From: a bacterium
GTDB taxonomy: Bacteria > Zhuqueibacterota > Zhuqueibacteria > Residuimicrobiales > Residuimicrobiaceae
Direction of reading: 5' to 3'
DNA: 64,000 bases
Assembly: GCA_029565685.1 (NCBI GenBank)
Contig: JAKQNR010000035.1
Coordinates: 186,001 to 250,000, forward strand
The notes beneath the pieces are model-generated. The model saw nothing but the letters and a program-made list of their open reading frames with translations, made no database searches and was not told the origin of the DNA. How positions within the stretch are numbered: position 1 is the stretch's first letter; every line of letters begins with the position of its first letter. The position numbers were made by a program, and so were the translations under genes. Of the stretch, positions 1 to 7,572 are shown one piece after another.

Positions 1-2418
1 TTTTATCGTGATTATCTGATTGAAAAAGGCGGGGAATCCAAGATCAGACCGGTGCAGGGCATGATCATCAAACATCCGGATGGCGGGAAAATCGCTTGGC
101 GCCGGTATCACGGCTATCTCAGTCTGATTCCTCTGGATGATATTTTACAGCCCAATGAGGGTGTGGTCGCCTACGCCGCCTGCACCATCCTCTGCAGCGA
201 AACCACGCCCGTGGCGTTGAGCGTGACCTCCAACGACGGCGTGCGCGTCTGGCAGAACGGGCTGATGATACTTGATCACATGTGCGGCGGCACCGAAGAA
301 CCGGACCGGGATTTAATCCCCATGGTTCTGCAGAAAGGGGAAAACAACATTCTGCTCAAGATCGCTCAGGGCGGCGGCAAGTGGAGCTTTCAGTTCCGGC
401 TGCTCGATCTGGCCCAAACCGCTGCGCAAATGGAAACGCGCAAACATCTGTTCAGCCGTCCACAGATCTCCGAGACCGAAACAAGCTGGGAGATTTTCGT
501 CGGCCAAAAACACAAAATTGAATTGCTGGGATCCAACGAGCCGGCGGTGGTAGAAATCCTGGCGCCGGATCAAAAACAAGTTCTGGCCCGTTTCCACACC
601 CGATTGGGAAAAACGCTGTCGATCGCCAAGGACTCGCTTCGCCTGAACCATGGCTTGCACACCGTGCTCTGCCATGTCCGCACCAACGACGGAGATGTAC
701 ACACTCTGCGAAGCGAACTGCCGGTGGGGCCGTCTCCCTCCATGCTGCAAACCAGCCGGCTTTTTAAAACCATTCCAACGGTGCAGGATTCGGCTTTCCT
801 CAGCCGGCAGATCCGCGCGGTCAGCCAGTGTTTAGAATCGCATATGCAGCAGGACTTGGAATCCGGCAATGTGCCGCCGATGAGCCGGTGGAAGCACAAC
901 GAACTGTGCGCCTCATATAAAAAATGGCGCGAACAGCTGCAAACCGCCCCCTCCCCTTATCATCGGGTGTTCCCCCAGCCCAGGGAAATCCGACTCGGCG
1001 GCGGCAGGTCCTTTCTGCTTCCGCCATCTCCAAGTCTTTTTGACTCAACCTTCGGCGTCTGTCAAGCCGATCTCGATCGCATGCGCCATGATCTGGGCGA
1101 CCGCCTGGTCTGGCAGCGCCAGCCACAGGGCGCACACATTGTTTTAACTATCGATACGCGAAGACCCTGGGCTTCGCCCGAAGCGTACACGCTTTCGGTC
1201 AGAGAAGCGCAAATCCGCCTGAGCGCTGCAAGTCCGGCCGGATTGCACAACGGACTGGTGACGCTGCGACTGCTGGTGCTGACTGATTCCAGCCTGCCCG
1301 AGGCAGAGGTGTTCGACTACCCGGCGCAGGCGCACCGCTGCGCGTTTCACAGCTGGCCTGTGCCCATGACCGAGCAGGCGCGGGTGCGTCTGTATGAGGC
1401 TATTGATTTGAAATACAACGAAATCGTCGTTTACACCGGGGCCTATTTTCAAATGGACGATCCGCACATCCGCAACGGCCTGCAGGAGTACTTTGATCTG
1501 TTGCGGCGTCACCATGTGGAGCCGATCCCCACGGTCTGGCTGACGCCCAGCATCGCCCAGCTGGAGGGCAGCCGACTGGTGGATGAGCCGGCGGACTTTG
1601 TCGCTGACACTTGTCGTTTTGATTTTCAATGTCTGGTGGATCTAGAATCATCGCGGCCGCGTCTGCATGCCAGGCCAGGGGGCGGTACGGTCTACACCCC
1701 CGGGGTCGATTATGAGATCGTCAGCACCACGCCGCCGGTGTTGCGGCGGCTGACCACCGGCCGCCTGCCGGCCAAGGAGACGGTGTTTCTCGATGCGGAC
1801 ATCGTCGATCTGCGCAACCACCGTTTTGCCAAAGCCTGTCCCTCTGAGGAGGAAGTATACCTTCTATTCGCAAAAAACATCGAGCGGGTGATCCACTGTT
1901 TGCAGCCGAAAAAGATCCATGTGAACCACGATGAGATCGGCATTGTCAACAGCGACAGCCGCTGTCACCGACGCGACATGCCGGATGATGAACTGATCGC
2001 CTATCAGATCAACCGCATGCACGAGATCATAAAAAACTGCGACCGTCGTGTGGACATGATCATGTGGGCGGATGCGGTGAATCCCTATCACAACGCAGGC
2101 AAAAAAAATCTGGAAAAAACTTGCGATCTGCTGAACCGGGACATCATCATGGCGCACTGGTACTATTCAGCGGAAAATTATGAACAGGTGGATCTGCTGG
2201 AGCGGGGCGCTAAATTTTTCATCGACCGGGGATTCCGCACCTATGGGTGTCCCTGGGATGATTTGGTTAACCATCAGGCGTGGGAGAACGTGCTGGCGAA
2301 TTATCGTTCCCAACCGCTGATGTACGGATTGATGCACACGCAATGGAGCGGCCGCAACGACGGATTGGCGCAGACCGCGGCGAGCAATTGGGAGGACACT
2401 TCGTGGCTAAGAAAATAG
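1..2418 (+). CDS. GH20-like beta-hexosaminidase, 5'-truncated
   Basis: The reading frame is open from the first base of the window, so the N-terminus lies outside it. The visible 805 codons hold an N-terminal beta-rich region (about residues 20-240), a segment resembling the GH20b alpha/beta domain that starts near FPQPREIRLGGG, and a C-terminal TIM-barrel-like domain. A HxDE-type motif (NHDEIG, around base 1925) sits where GH20 enzymes carry the catalytic Asp-Glu pair that works with the substrate N-acetyl group. GH20 enzymes remove terminal GlcNAc or GalNAc from glycans; the exact substrate here is unknown. The gene converges with the lexA operon, about 110 bases away. The family call rests on domain order and motif, and the sequence is divergent. 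Confidence 0.72.
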   Translation, partial: FYRDYLIEKGGESKIRPVQGMIIKHPDGGKIAWRRYHGYLSLIPLDDILQPNEGVVAYAACTILCSETTPVALSVTSNDGVRVWQNGLMILDHMCGGTEEPDRDLIPMVLQKGENNILLKIAQGGGKWSFQFRLLDLAQTAAQMETRKHLFSRPQISETETSWEIFVGQKHKIELLGSNEPAVVEILAPDQKQVLARFHTRLGKTLSIAKDSLRLNHGLHTVLCHVRTNDGDVHTLRSELPVGPSPSMLQTSRLFKTIPTVQDSAFLSRQIRAVSQCLESHMQQDLESGNVPPMSRWKHNELCASYKKWREQLQTAPSPYHRVFPQPREIRLGGGRSFLLPPSPSLFDSTFGVCQADLDRMRHDLGDRLVWQRQPQGAHIVLTIDTRRPWASPEAYTLSVREAQIRLSAASPAGLHNGLVTLRLLVLTDSSLPEAEVFDYPAQAHRCAFHSWPVPMTEQARVRLYEAIDLKYNEIVVYTGAYFQMDDPHIRNGLQEYFDLLRRHHVEPIPTVWLTPSIAQLEGSRLVDEPADFVADTCRFDFQCLVDLESSRPRLHARPGGGTVYTPGVDYEIVSTTPPVLRRLTTGRLPAKETVFLDADIVDLRNHRFAKACPSEEEVYLLFAKNIERVIHCLQPKKIHVNHDEIGIVNSDSRCHRRDMPDDELIAYQINRMHEIIKNCDRRVDMIMWADAVNPYHNAGKKNLEKTCDLLNRDIIMAHWYYSAENYEQVDLLERGAKFFIDRGFRTYGCPWDDLVNHQAWENVLANYRSQPLMYGLMHTQWSGRNDGLAQTAASNWEDTSWLRK

Positions 2419-2527
2419 GAGGAAAATAACCAGGCCATAAACAGACGCCGGCTTTCGCGGTACGAGCCGCTGCTGCTCGGCTCTGCGGCCTATTACCGGA
2501 AAGGCTTGCTTTGCTTGATCCGCAGAC

Positions 2528-2767
2528 CTAGTCGAACAGGCTGGTCTGCAGACTGGAAACCGGTTTGCGGCGCTTACTCATGGTTCGAATGCGCTCCTCC
2601 AGTGCATCGATCACCTGCATCTGATCGCCTGAGAGCAGTTTGATGTCCAGTTCACTCTCGATGGCACGCAGCGTCTCATCGATGTTCATCGCCTTGTGCT
2701 GCAACAGCGCCGCGTCGTCGAACTTGGCCCAGTAGCCGGCCCAATCATTTCGAAACAGTTTGCTCAT
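2528..2767 (-). CDS. Small unknown protein, last gene of the lexA operon, with C-terminal clamp-binding-like motif
   Basis: A 79-residue charged, mostly helical protein with no family I recognise. I place the start at the second ATG (2767), which has a CAGGA ribosome site about 8 bases upstream; an ATG at 2776 would have that site touching it. The last residues are QTSLFD, matching the end of many beta sliding-clamp ligands (consensus close to QLSLF). It is the third gene after lexA on the same strand, with only short gaps, so it is probably SOS-controlled. A role at the replication clamp is inferred from the motif and position; nothing else in the sequence indicates function. Confidence 0.6.
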   Translation of the reverse strand: MSKLFRNDWAGYWAKFDDAALLQHKAMNIDETLRAIESELDIKLLSGDQMQVIDALEERIRTMSKRRKPVSSLQTSLFD

Positions 2768-2845
2768 AGTATTCATCCTGGTTGCTCGAACGAAGGAGCA
2801 TCTCGCTCCGTGTTATTGCCATGGTTCCAATCCGATAATACTCGT

Positions 2846-3259
2846 TCAGGCCGCATTTGGCAACGCATAGATCTCGTCGCCTTGTAATGGCTTCAGGTGC
2901 AGACGGAACAGCTGCACTGCAGCCGAGATCAGCCGTCTCCAGGTCTGCACTGCCAGCTTCCAAGTGCGCAAAGTCCGGCTGTCCAACACCCCCTCCAAAT
3001 ACAAGCCCTGAATCGGGCCGTCCATCTTTTGCCATGCCTGTCCAATCGCTTCATGCAGCTGGGGTTCCCGCGTCATGAGAAAAGCGTAAAAATCTTCCAC
3101 TGTTGCGCCGTCCTGGCGCTGCAGTTGCTGGAACAAGCGGTTGATGGCCGCCAGGCTGGAGGCCAAATAAACCGAGGGATCGTCCAGCTCTGCTCTGGCC
3201 GCGCCGTCCAACAACGGATCTAAAATCAGGCTTTCTTTTTCTTTCATCTCAACGTACAT
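2846..3259 (-). CDS. Unknown protein encoded directly after lexA
   Basis: A 137-residue protein I do not recognise. It is predicted helical, with several Gln/Leu-rich stretches and no signal peptide or membrane segment, so it is probably cytoplasmic. Three in-frame starts are possible. The ATG at 3259 is chosen because AGGAG at 3266-3270 lies 6 bases upstream, whereas the ATG at 3265 abuts that site and the upstream one overlaps lexA. It begins 16 bases after the lexA stop and is very likely co-transcribed with it. Membership of the SOS regulon is inferred from the operon; the biochemical role is unknown. Confidence 0.7.
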   Translation of the reverse strand: MYVEMKEKESLILDPLLDGAARAELDDPSVYLASSLAAINRLFQQLQRQDGATVEDFYAFLMTREPQLHEAIGQAWQKMDGPIQGLYLEGVLDSRTLRTWKLAVQTWRRLISAAVQLFRLHLKPLQGDEIYALPNAA

Positions 3260-3275
3260 TTTCATCTCCTGAAAA

Positions 3276-3908
3276 TTAATATCGGCGCAACAGGCCCTTG
3301 ACCTTGCCGATGATGCGAAAACTCGGATCATGCTTGTTCACATAGATGGGCTGCATGTTGGGATTTTCCGGCTGCAGCCGAATCCGCTCCCGTTCATTGA
3401 AAAACCGTTTGACCGTGGCTTCGTCGTCCAGCAGGGCGATGATGATGTCGCCGTTATGACAGCTCTGCGTCATCTGCACAATGAGCAGATCATTTTCATA
3501 GATATTGGCATCGATCATGCTGTGACCACGCACGCGCAGAAGAAAAATATCCTCTTTGCCGACCCAATCGGAATCCAGATACAACTCGCCTTCACGCTCT
3601 TCCACCGCCAACTCTGGCATACCAGCCACGACTTTGCCCAGAATCGGAAAAGAACAGGCCCTGCAGCTGTCCCCCCTGGCCTCTAAAGGATCCTCCACGA
3701 CATTAAGTGAGCGGGATTTTCCGCCCTGCCGCTTTCTTAAAAAACCTTTTTGCTGTAAAAGCAATAAAATCTTATGAATACCAGCTGTGGACGACTGACC
3801 GAACATCTCAGCCAGTTCACGAACGGTAGGTGGATAACCCTGTTCAGCCTGGTACCTACGGATGGCCTCAAGTACCCTCTTTTGCTTCTCGGTCAGCTCA
3901 CTTTTCAT
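3276..3908 (-). CDS. lexA: LexA repressor
   Basis: LexA represses the SOS response and inactivates itself when RecA filaments form on damaged DNA. The 210-residue protein has an N-terminal winged-helix DNA-binding domain (about residues 1-65, with the ELAEMFGQSS recognition region) and a C-terminal S24 peptidase domain. The cleavage site is Ala95-Gly96 (VVAGMP), and the catalytic dyad is Ser130 (GHSM) and Lys167 (ATVKRF), so autoproteolysis should be intact. The frame extends further upstream, but the family start is MKSELTEKQ at 3908; an in-frame ATG at 3917 is an alternative. Two SOS boxes and a strong promoter lie just upstream, so the gene is autoregulated. Confidence 0.96.
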   Translation of the reverse strand: MKSELTEKQKRVLEAIRRYQAEQGYPPTVRELAEMFGQSSTAGIHKILLLLQQKGFLRKRQGGKSRSLNVVEDPLEARGDSCRACSFPILGKVVAGMPELAVEEREGELYLDSDWVGKEDIFLLRVRGHSMIDANIYENDLLIVQMTQSCHNGDIIIALLDDEATVKRFFNERERIRLQPENPNMQPIYVNKHDPSFRIIGKVKGLLRRY

Positions 3909-3930
3909 GGTGTACATACATTTATAAGTT

Positions 3931-3942
3931 AAACATCTGTTC
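3931..3942 (-). promoter_or_regulatory. SOS box, promoter-proximal (GAACAGATGTTT)
   Basis: Read on the minus strand this is GAAC-AGAT-GTTT, one base from the palindrome GAAC-N4-GTTC used by LexA of Bacillus type. It lies just downstream of the lexA -10 element, overlapping the expected transcription start, so bound LexA should block the promoter. Its N4 is the same AGAT as in the distal box. Confidence 0.8.
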
Positions 3943-3947
3943 ACCAA

Positions 3948-3976
3948 AATATAGCATAAAAGCGGAAATTTGTCAA
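3948..3976 (-). promoter_or_regulatory. lexA promoter
   Basis: On the minus strand there is a consensus -35 TTGACA (3971-3976), a 17-base spacer and TATATT as the -10 (3948-3953). This is a strong housekeeping-type promoter. It is bracketed by two SOS boxes, as expected for an autoregulated lexA gene. Confidence 0.8.
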
Positions 3977-3994
3977 GCTTTTTTTTCGTTTTAT

Positions 3995-4006
3995 GAACAG
4001 ATGTTC
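3995..4006. promoter_or_regulatory. SOS box, distal (GAACAGATGTTC)
   Basis: A perfect palindrome GAAC-AGAT-GTTC, centred 64 bases from the proximal box. It lies upstream of the lexA -35 and about 14 bases upstream of the -35 of the divergent CHAD gene, so it may influence both directions. Confidence 0.78.
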
Positions 4007-4019
4007 TGTAAAAATTTCC

Positions 4020-4048
4020 TTGCCAATCAAAGGAAAAATCGGTAAAAT
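4020..4048 (+). promoter_or_regulatory. Promoter of the CHAD gene
   Basis: TTGCCA (4020-4025), 17 bases, then TAAAAT (4043-4048), about 40 bases before the ATG of the CHAD gene. It diverges from the lexA promoter. Confidence 0.6.
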
Positions 4049-4087
4049 TTAACCCATAGCTCAAATCCTTCTCCAGGAATACAGCCT

Positions 4088-5614
4088 ATGAAAAGCCTGG
4101 TTTTCCCACACACCTTGTCCTTTGCGCAGCTTTTGCACAAACTCAACGACTATTATCGCGTTCGCCGCATTCAACCGTGGCAGGGGAAAAGGGTTCTGTT
4201 GGATACATTTGACGGCCGGCTGTTCCGTCATGGCCACATCCTGATCAAAACCGGATTTGACTACACGCTGGTGCCTTATAAAAAAGCCGGCTTGGGACAG
4301 GGCCTGGTATGCCGAACGAGAAAACTGGTCTTGCGCGTCCGTGATCTACCGTGGTGCACGTTAAAAAAAAAGATCGCGCCATGGGTGGAACCGCGCGCGC
4401 TGTTGCCGCAGGCGGAATGGCGGGAGCGGCGCAGCGGAATCGTTCTGTTCAACCGCAAACAGCAGGTCGTCGGCCAAGGAGTGGCGATCGAATCCGTTCG
4501 CAACAAAGAACGGTTCCTGTTGATCATGATTAACGGGGAGAAGGGCTTTAGCGCGGACCTGCGTGCGTTGATCAAGGAGATGAAAGCCTGGGGAGGTGAA
4601 CAAGTCCAACGCAATCCCTGGCTGCTGTTCCTCGAGCGCCTGCGCATCGCTCTCACGGAGTACCGGCCCAAGCGCATCGTCAGACTGCAGCCGCAGTGGC
4701 CGGCCTATCAAGCGCTGACTCTGCTGCTGGCTTTTCAGATCAAAATCCTGCTGCAGAACGAGAGAGGGCTGCGGCACGACTGGGACGCGGAATTTTTGCA
4801 CGATTTCCGCGTCGCCATCCGCAGAGCCCGATCCATCCTCAGCTTGTTTAAAAAAAACTTGCCGGCGAAAAAACTGAACTCTCTGCGCCGGGATTTCCGT
4901 CTGCTGAGCGAAGCGACCAATCCTTTACGCGACCTGGACGTTCAGTTGTTGCGCCGGACGCTGTATCACAAACTGCTGCCCGCATCGCTGCACCCCGGTT
5001 TAGAAAAACTGCTCAAAGCCATCGCCCGGGAACGGCAAAAGGAGTACCTACGCTTTGTCCGCGTCCTGAACGGTGCAGCATACCAGCGCATCAAGAAACA
5101 GTGGCTGCTGTCGCTGGAACAGGACAAGAGCGAATGGGCTTCCCGGCCTGCGGGACGGCTGCCGACCAAACAAGCGGTGGCCAGGCTGATTGGGAAAAAG
5201 TTCGGACAACTGCAAAAGATGAAAAAAGAGGATTGGCAGAATGCGGACGATGAGGCTTTACACCGGATGCGGATAGAAGCGAAAAAGCTCCGCTACCTGC
5301 TCGAGTTTTTCTCCTCGCTGTTTCCCCAACCGGCGATGGCGCCCCTGCTGGAGCAACTCAGGCGGGTGCAGGATCACCTCGGCCACCTCAACGATCTTGC
5401 CGTGCAGCAGACAAAACTGCTGGACCATCTGCAAAAGAAATCTCCCCTGTTGCGCCACCCGCAGACCATCGCCGCCATCGGCGCTCTGGTAGCGGTGTTG
5501 CATCAGGAGCAGGAACAATGGAAGAACATGCTGGCCGCGACAATGGAACCGTTTTTCGCAGCGCCGCACAAAAAAGCCTACAGAAAGCTTTTTCAGGACG
5601 CGCTTGCCCGCTGA
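4088..5614 (+). CDS. CHAD domain protein with degenerate CYTH-like N-terminus
   Basis: A 508-residue protein. The C-terminal half (from about residue 215) is a CHAD domain, an alpha-helical fold with conserved His, Arg and Lys known to bind polyphosphate. Visible family motifs are FLHDFRVAIRRARS, NPLRDLDVQLL and HRMRIEAKKLRYLLEF. Around residue 35 the text VLLDTFDGRLFRHG resembles the YxDTxDxxLxxxG stretch of CYTH (triphosphate tunnel) domains, but the N-terminal ExExK motif needed for triphosphate chemistry is absent. It probably binds polyphosphate or a similar polyanion without cleaving it. It is divergent from lexA and shares a 179-base intergenic region containing SOS boxes. Confidence 0.85.
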   Translation: MKSLVFPHTLSFAQLLHKLNDYYRVRRIQPWQGKRVLLDTFDGRLFRHGHILIKTGFDYTLVPYKKAGLGQGLVCRTRKLVLRVRDLPWCTLKKKIAPWVEPRALLPQAEWRERRSGIVLFNRKQQVVGQGVAIESVRNKERFLLIMINGEKGFSADLRALIKEMKAWGGEQVQRNPWLLFLERLRIALTEYRPKRIVRLQPQWPAYQALTLLLAFQIKILLQNERGLRHDWDAEFLHDFRVAIRRARSILSLFKKNLPAKKLNSLRRDFRLLSEATNPLRDLDVQLLRRTLYHKLLPASLHPGLEKLLKAIARERQKEYLRFVRVLNGAAYQRIKKQWLLSLEQDKSEWASRPAGRLPTKQAVARLIGKKFGQLQKMKKEDWQNADDEALHRMRIEAKKLRYLLEFFSSLFPQPAMAPLLEQLRRVQDHLGHLNDLAVQQTKLLDHLQKKSPLLRHPQTIAAIGALVAVLHQEQEQWKNMLAATMEPFFAAPHKKAYRKLFQDALAR

Positions 5615-5701
5615 GGCCGCTACCGCCGCAGCCTTGCGCTCTACTCCATCCCCGCACGGGGAGAGTCCGGCGCTGCAGCCGGCCTCACCCATGCACAGGC
5701 C

Positions 5702-6376
5702 TCACCATTCCAGATCATCCGACCGGCCCATCAGCTGGCTCAGCCGTTTGCCGACGATCTGGCTCTTTTTCATCCGCCGATCTTCGAGCTTTTTCTTCAT
5801 CTGCGCCAGATCCTTTTCCAAACGTTGAATGTCTTTTTCCCGCTGCTCTTCACGCAAATCAAACAACTGAGCCACCGCCTCTTCGAGCTCTTTTTCTATT
5901 TTCTTCTGCTTCTCCGCATCCCGGCTCTCTTTGTACAAGCTGGACAGATCGAGACATTTGGACTCCAGCGCTATGATCTGTTTGTGCTGCTCCATCTGCG
6001 CTTCATCTATCAATTCCAAGATACGGTCTTTGTACAGCCCGGCGAGCGTTAGACCTTTCTGCATATCGTATTTCATTTTCTCCAGGTCCGATCGCCATTG
6101 CGGCGATTCGGCCAGAGATTTTTGCATTGCCACCGCCTGATCCGCGTATTTACGCGCCAGCTTGGCCTGCTCTTCGTGCAGCCGGTTTTCAGACAGCAGA
6201 CGAGCCTGCAGCTCCTTCAACCGCGCCTGCATCTCTTCCATTTTTAGCGAATCCGGCAGTTCAAACTTCCAGCGCTCGAATCGCTTGAGATCGTCCGGCG
6301 TTGATCCACGGGGTTCCTGAGCAGGCAGAGCAAAGGCCAGAGCCCACAGCAGCAGTCCGGCTGTCATCTTTTTCAT
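5702..6376 (-). CDS. Secreted coiled-coil protein of the ECF sigma operon
   Basis: A 224-residue protein with a signal peptide (MKKMTAGLLLWALAFALPAQ), then an almost wholly helical, Lys/Glu/Gln-rich coiled coil rich in LKELQARL-like heptads. The start is the ATG at 6376, placed 8 bases after AAGGAG; a GTG six bases upstream would be too close to that site. It follows the anti-sigma gene after 16 bases, so it belongs to the sigma/anti-sigma operon and probably acts in the periplasm, perhaps as a sensor or envelope-stress chaperone of Spy/CpxP style. No LTxxQ signature is visible, so that analogy is only architectural. Confidence 0.75.
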   Translation of the reverse strand: MKKMTAGLLLWALAFALPAQEPRGSTPDDLKRFERWKFELPDSLKMEEMQARLKELQARLLSENRLHEEQAKLARKYADQAVAMQKSLAESPQWRSDLEKMKYDMQKGLTLAGLYKDRILELIDEAQMEQHKQIIALESKCLDLSSLYKESRDAEKQKKIEKELEEAVAQLFDLREEQREKDIQRLEKDLAQMKKKLEDRRMKKSQIVGKRLSQLMGRSDDLEW

Positions 6377-6392
6377 AGTCACCTCTCCTTGG

Positions 6393-6956
6393 TTAGTCGA
6401 TTAAAATGTCACGTGCCAAATCATTCATCCGCATCCGGATCGCCCGCAACTCATCGTCGACGAGAGCGTCGGACCGATCCTGATCCTCCAGGTTGCGCCC
6501 CGGACGCACGGATCCGGATTCCAGCACAAGCAGCCGCCGCTGTAAATCCGACAAATAGGCATCGGTGGCGCTTGTGGCTGTGATCAGAGGCGCCAGCATG
6601 GCGGAGCTGTTCTGCTGCGGCAGCCGCGCGACCATCACCGCCAGCAGCACCAGAAAGGCAGTCAAGGCCATGGCCCGCGCCCAGTGCCAGTCCACATGCA
6701 GTCGTTGCGAGATCCACCACTGCCAGGCGGTGAGCTGCCGGCGTCGCGCTTCTGCCAACAGTGTGGCTGTTACAGCCGGGGAGACGGTTTCTGCGCCTGC
6801 GCTGCGGTAAAGCTGCAGCGTTTCCTGCATCTGTTGCAGATCGAGCCGGCAAATGCGGCAGTCACGATGGTGTTCGTGCAGCGCCTGCTGCTGATCATAG
6901 CTCAGCTCGCCGGAAAGATAAAGCAAATGAAGAGATTGAGTGTGTCGTTCAAGCAT
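6393..6956 (-). CDS. Anti-sigma factor with zinc-binding domain
   Basis: A 187-residue protein. An N-terminal ZAS-type motif H-x3-C-x2-C (HHRDCRIC, about residues 29-36) is typical of anti-sigma factors that hold an ECF sigma in the cytoplasm. A single membrane segment follows near residues 94-113 (AMALTAFLVLLAVMVARLP), then a short outer domain of about 70 residues. The start codon overlaps the stop of the sigma gene (ATGCTTGA), giving tight translational coupling. Release of the sigma presumably follows proteolysis or a conformational signal from the periplasm; the signal is unknown. Confidence 0.85.
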   Translation of the reverse strand: MLERHTQSLHLLYLSGELSYDQQQALHEHHRDCRICRLDLQQMQETLQLYRSAGAETVSPAVTATLLAEARRRQLTAWQWWISQRLHVDWHWARAMALTAFLVLLAVMVARLPQQNSSAMLAPLITATSATDAYLSDLQRRLLVLESGSVRPGRNLEDQDRSDALVDDELRAIRMRMNDLARDILID

Positions 6957-7530
6957 AATGTTTTTCCATGGTTTGACGCAGATGCTCCACAGCCTGCCGC
7001 ATCTGACCCAACACGGTGTTCAGCGGCCGCTCCAGCAGTGCAGCGATTTCGCGGAACGGCAGGTCGCTGTGCTGCCGCAGCAAAAACACCTCCCGCGCCG
7101 GCGCCGGCATTTTCTCCAGGGCTAAATCAAGCAAAAGGGAGAACTCGTGCCGTTCTGCTATCTCCTGCGGCGACGGCGTTCTGTCCGCAGGCTCGGGGAC
7201 TCCTTGTTGCCCCTCGTCCGCTGAAGCCGGCTGCCAGATTCCCCGGCAGGCTTTCTGCCGCCGGAAATGATCCAGGCAGAGACGGTGGGCGATGCCGAAC
7301 AGCCAACTGCCGAATTTATCCTGTTCGCGATAATCCGGCAGTGCCCGAATGACGCGCAGAAAGGTTTCCTGAAACAGGTCCTCGGCTATGGCGCGATCCC
7401 GCACCCACCGCAGCAAGTAGGTGAACAAAGGCGTTTGATAGCGCTGTAATAATCGATTGAAAGCGTAAGGCGAGCCCTCCTGGTACGCTTGAATCAATTC
7501 AGCATCAGATGTGCGATCGTTTGCTTTCAT
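6949..7530 (-). CDS. ECF (RpoE-type) sigma-70 factor
   Basis: A 193-residue extracytoplasmic-function sigma factor that would direct RNA polymerase to its own regulon. Region 2 (about residues 25-95) contains AEDLFQETFLRVIR and FGSWLFGIAHRLCLDHFRR. Region 4 (about residues 130-190) contains LPFREIAALLERPLNTVLGQMRQA, a helix-turn-helix. There is no region 3, as usual for ECF factors. The gene lies 42 bases after the GH78 rhamnosidase on the same strand, so it may be partly read through from that operon. The cognate anti-sigma follows immediately. Confidence 0.93.
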   Translation of the reverse strand: MKANDRTSDAELIQAYQEGSPYAFNRLLQRYQTPLFTYLLRWVRDRAIAEDLFQETFLRVIRALPDYREQDKFGSWLFGIAHRLCLDHFRRQKACRGIWQPASADEGQQGVPEPADRTPSPQEIAERHEFSLLLDLALEKMPAPAREVFLLRQHSDLPFREIAALLERPLNTVLGQMRQAVEHLRQTMEKHYA

Positions 7531-7572
7531 TCATTCTAATAAACGCACCAGGAGTGTTTTTATTGTGTAAAA

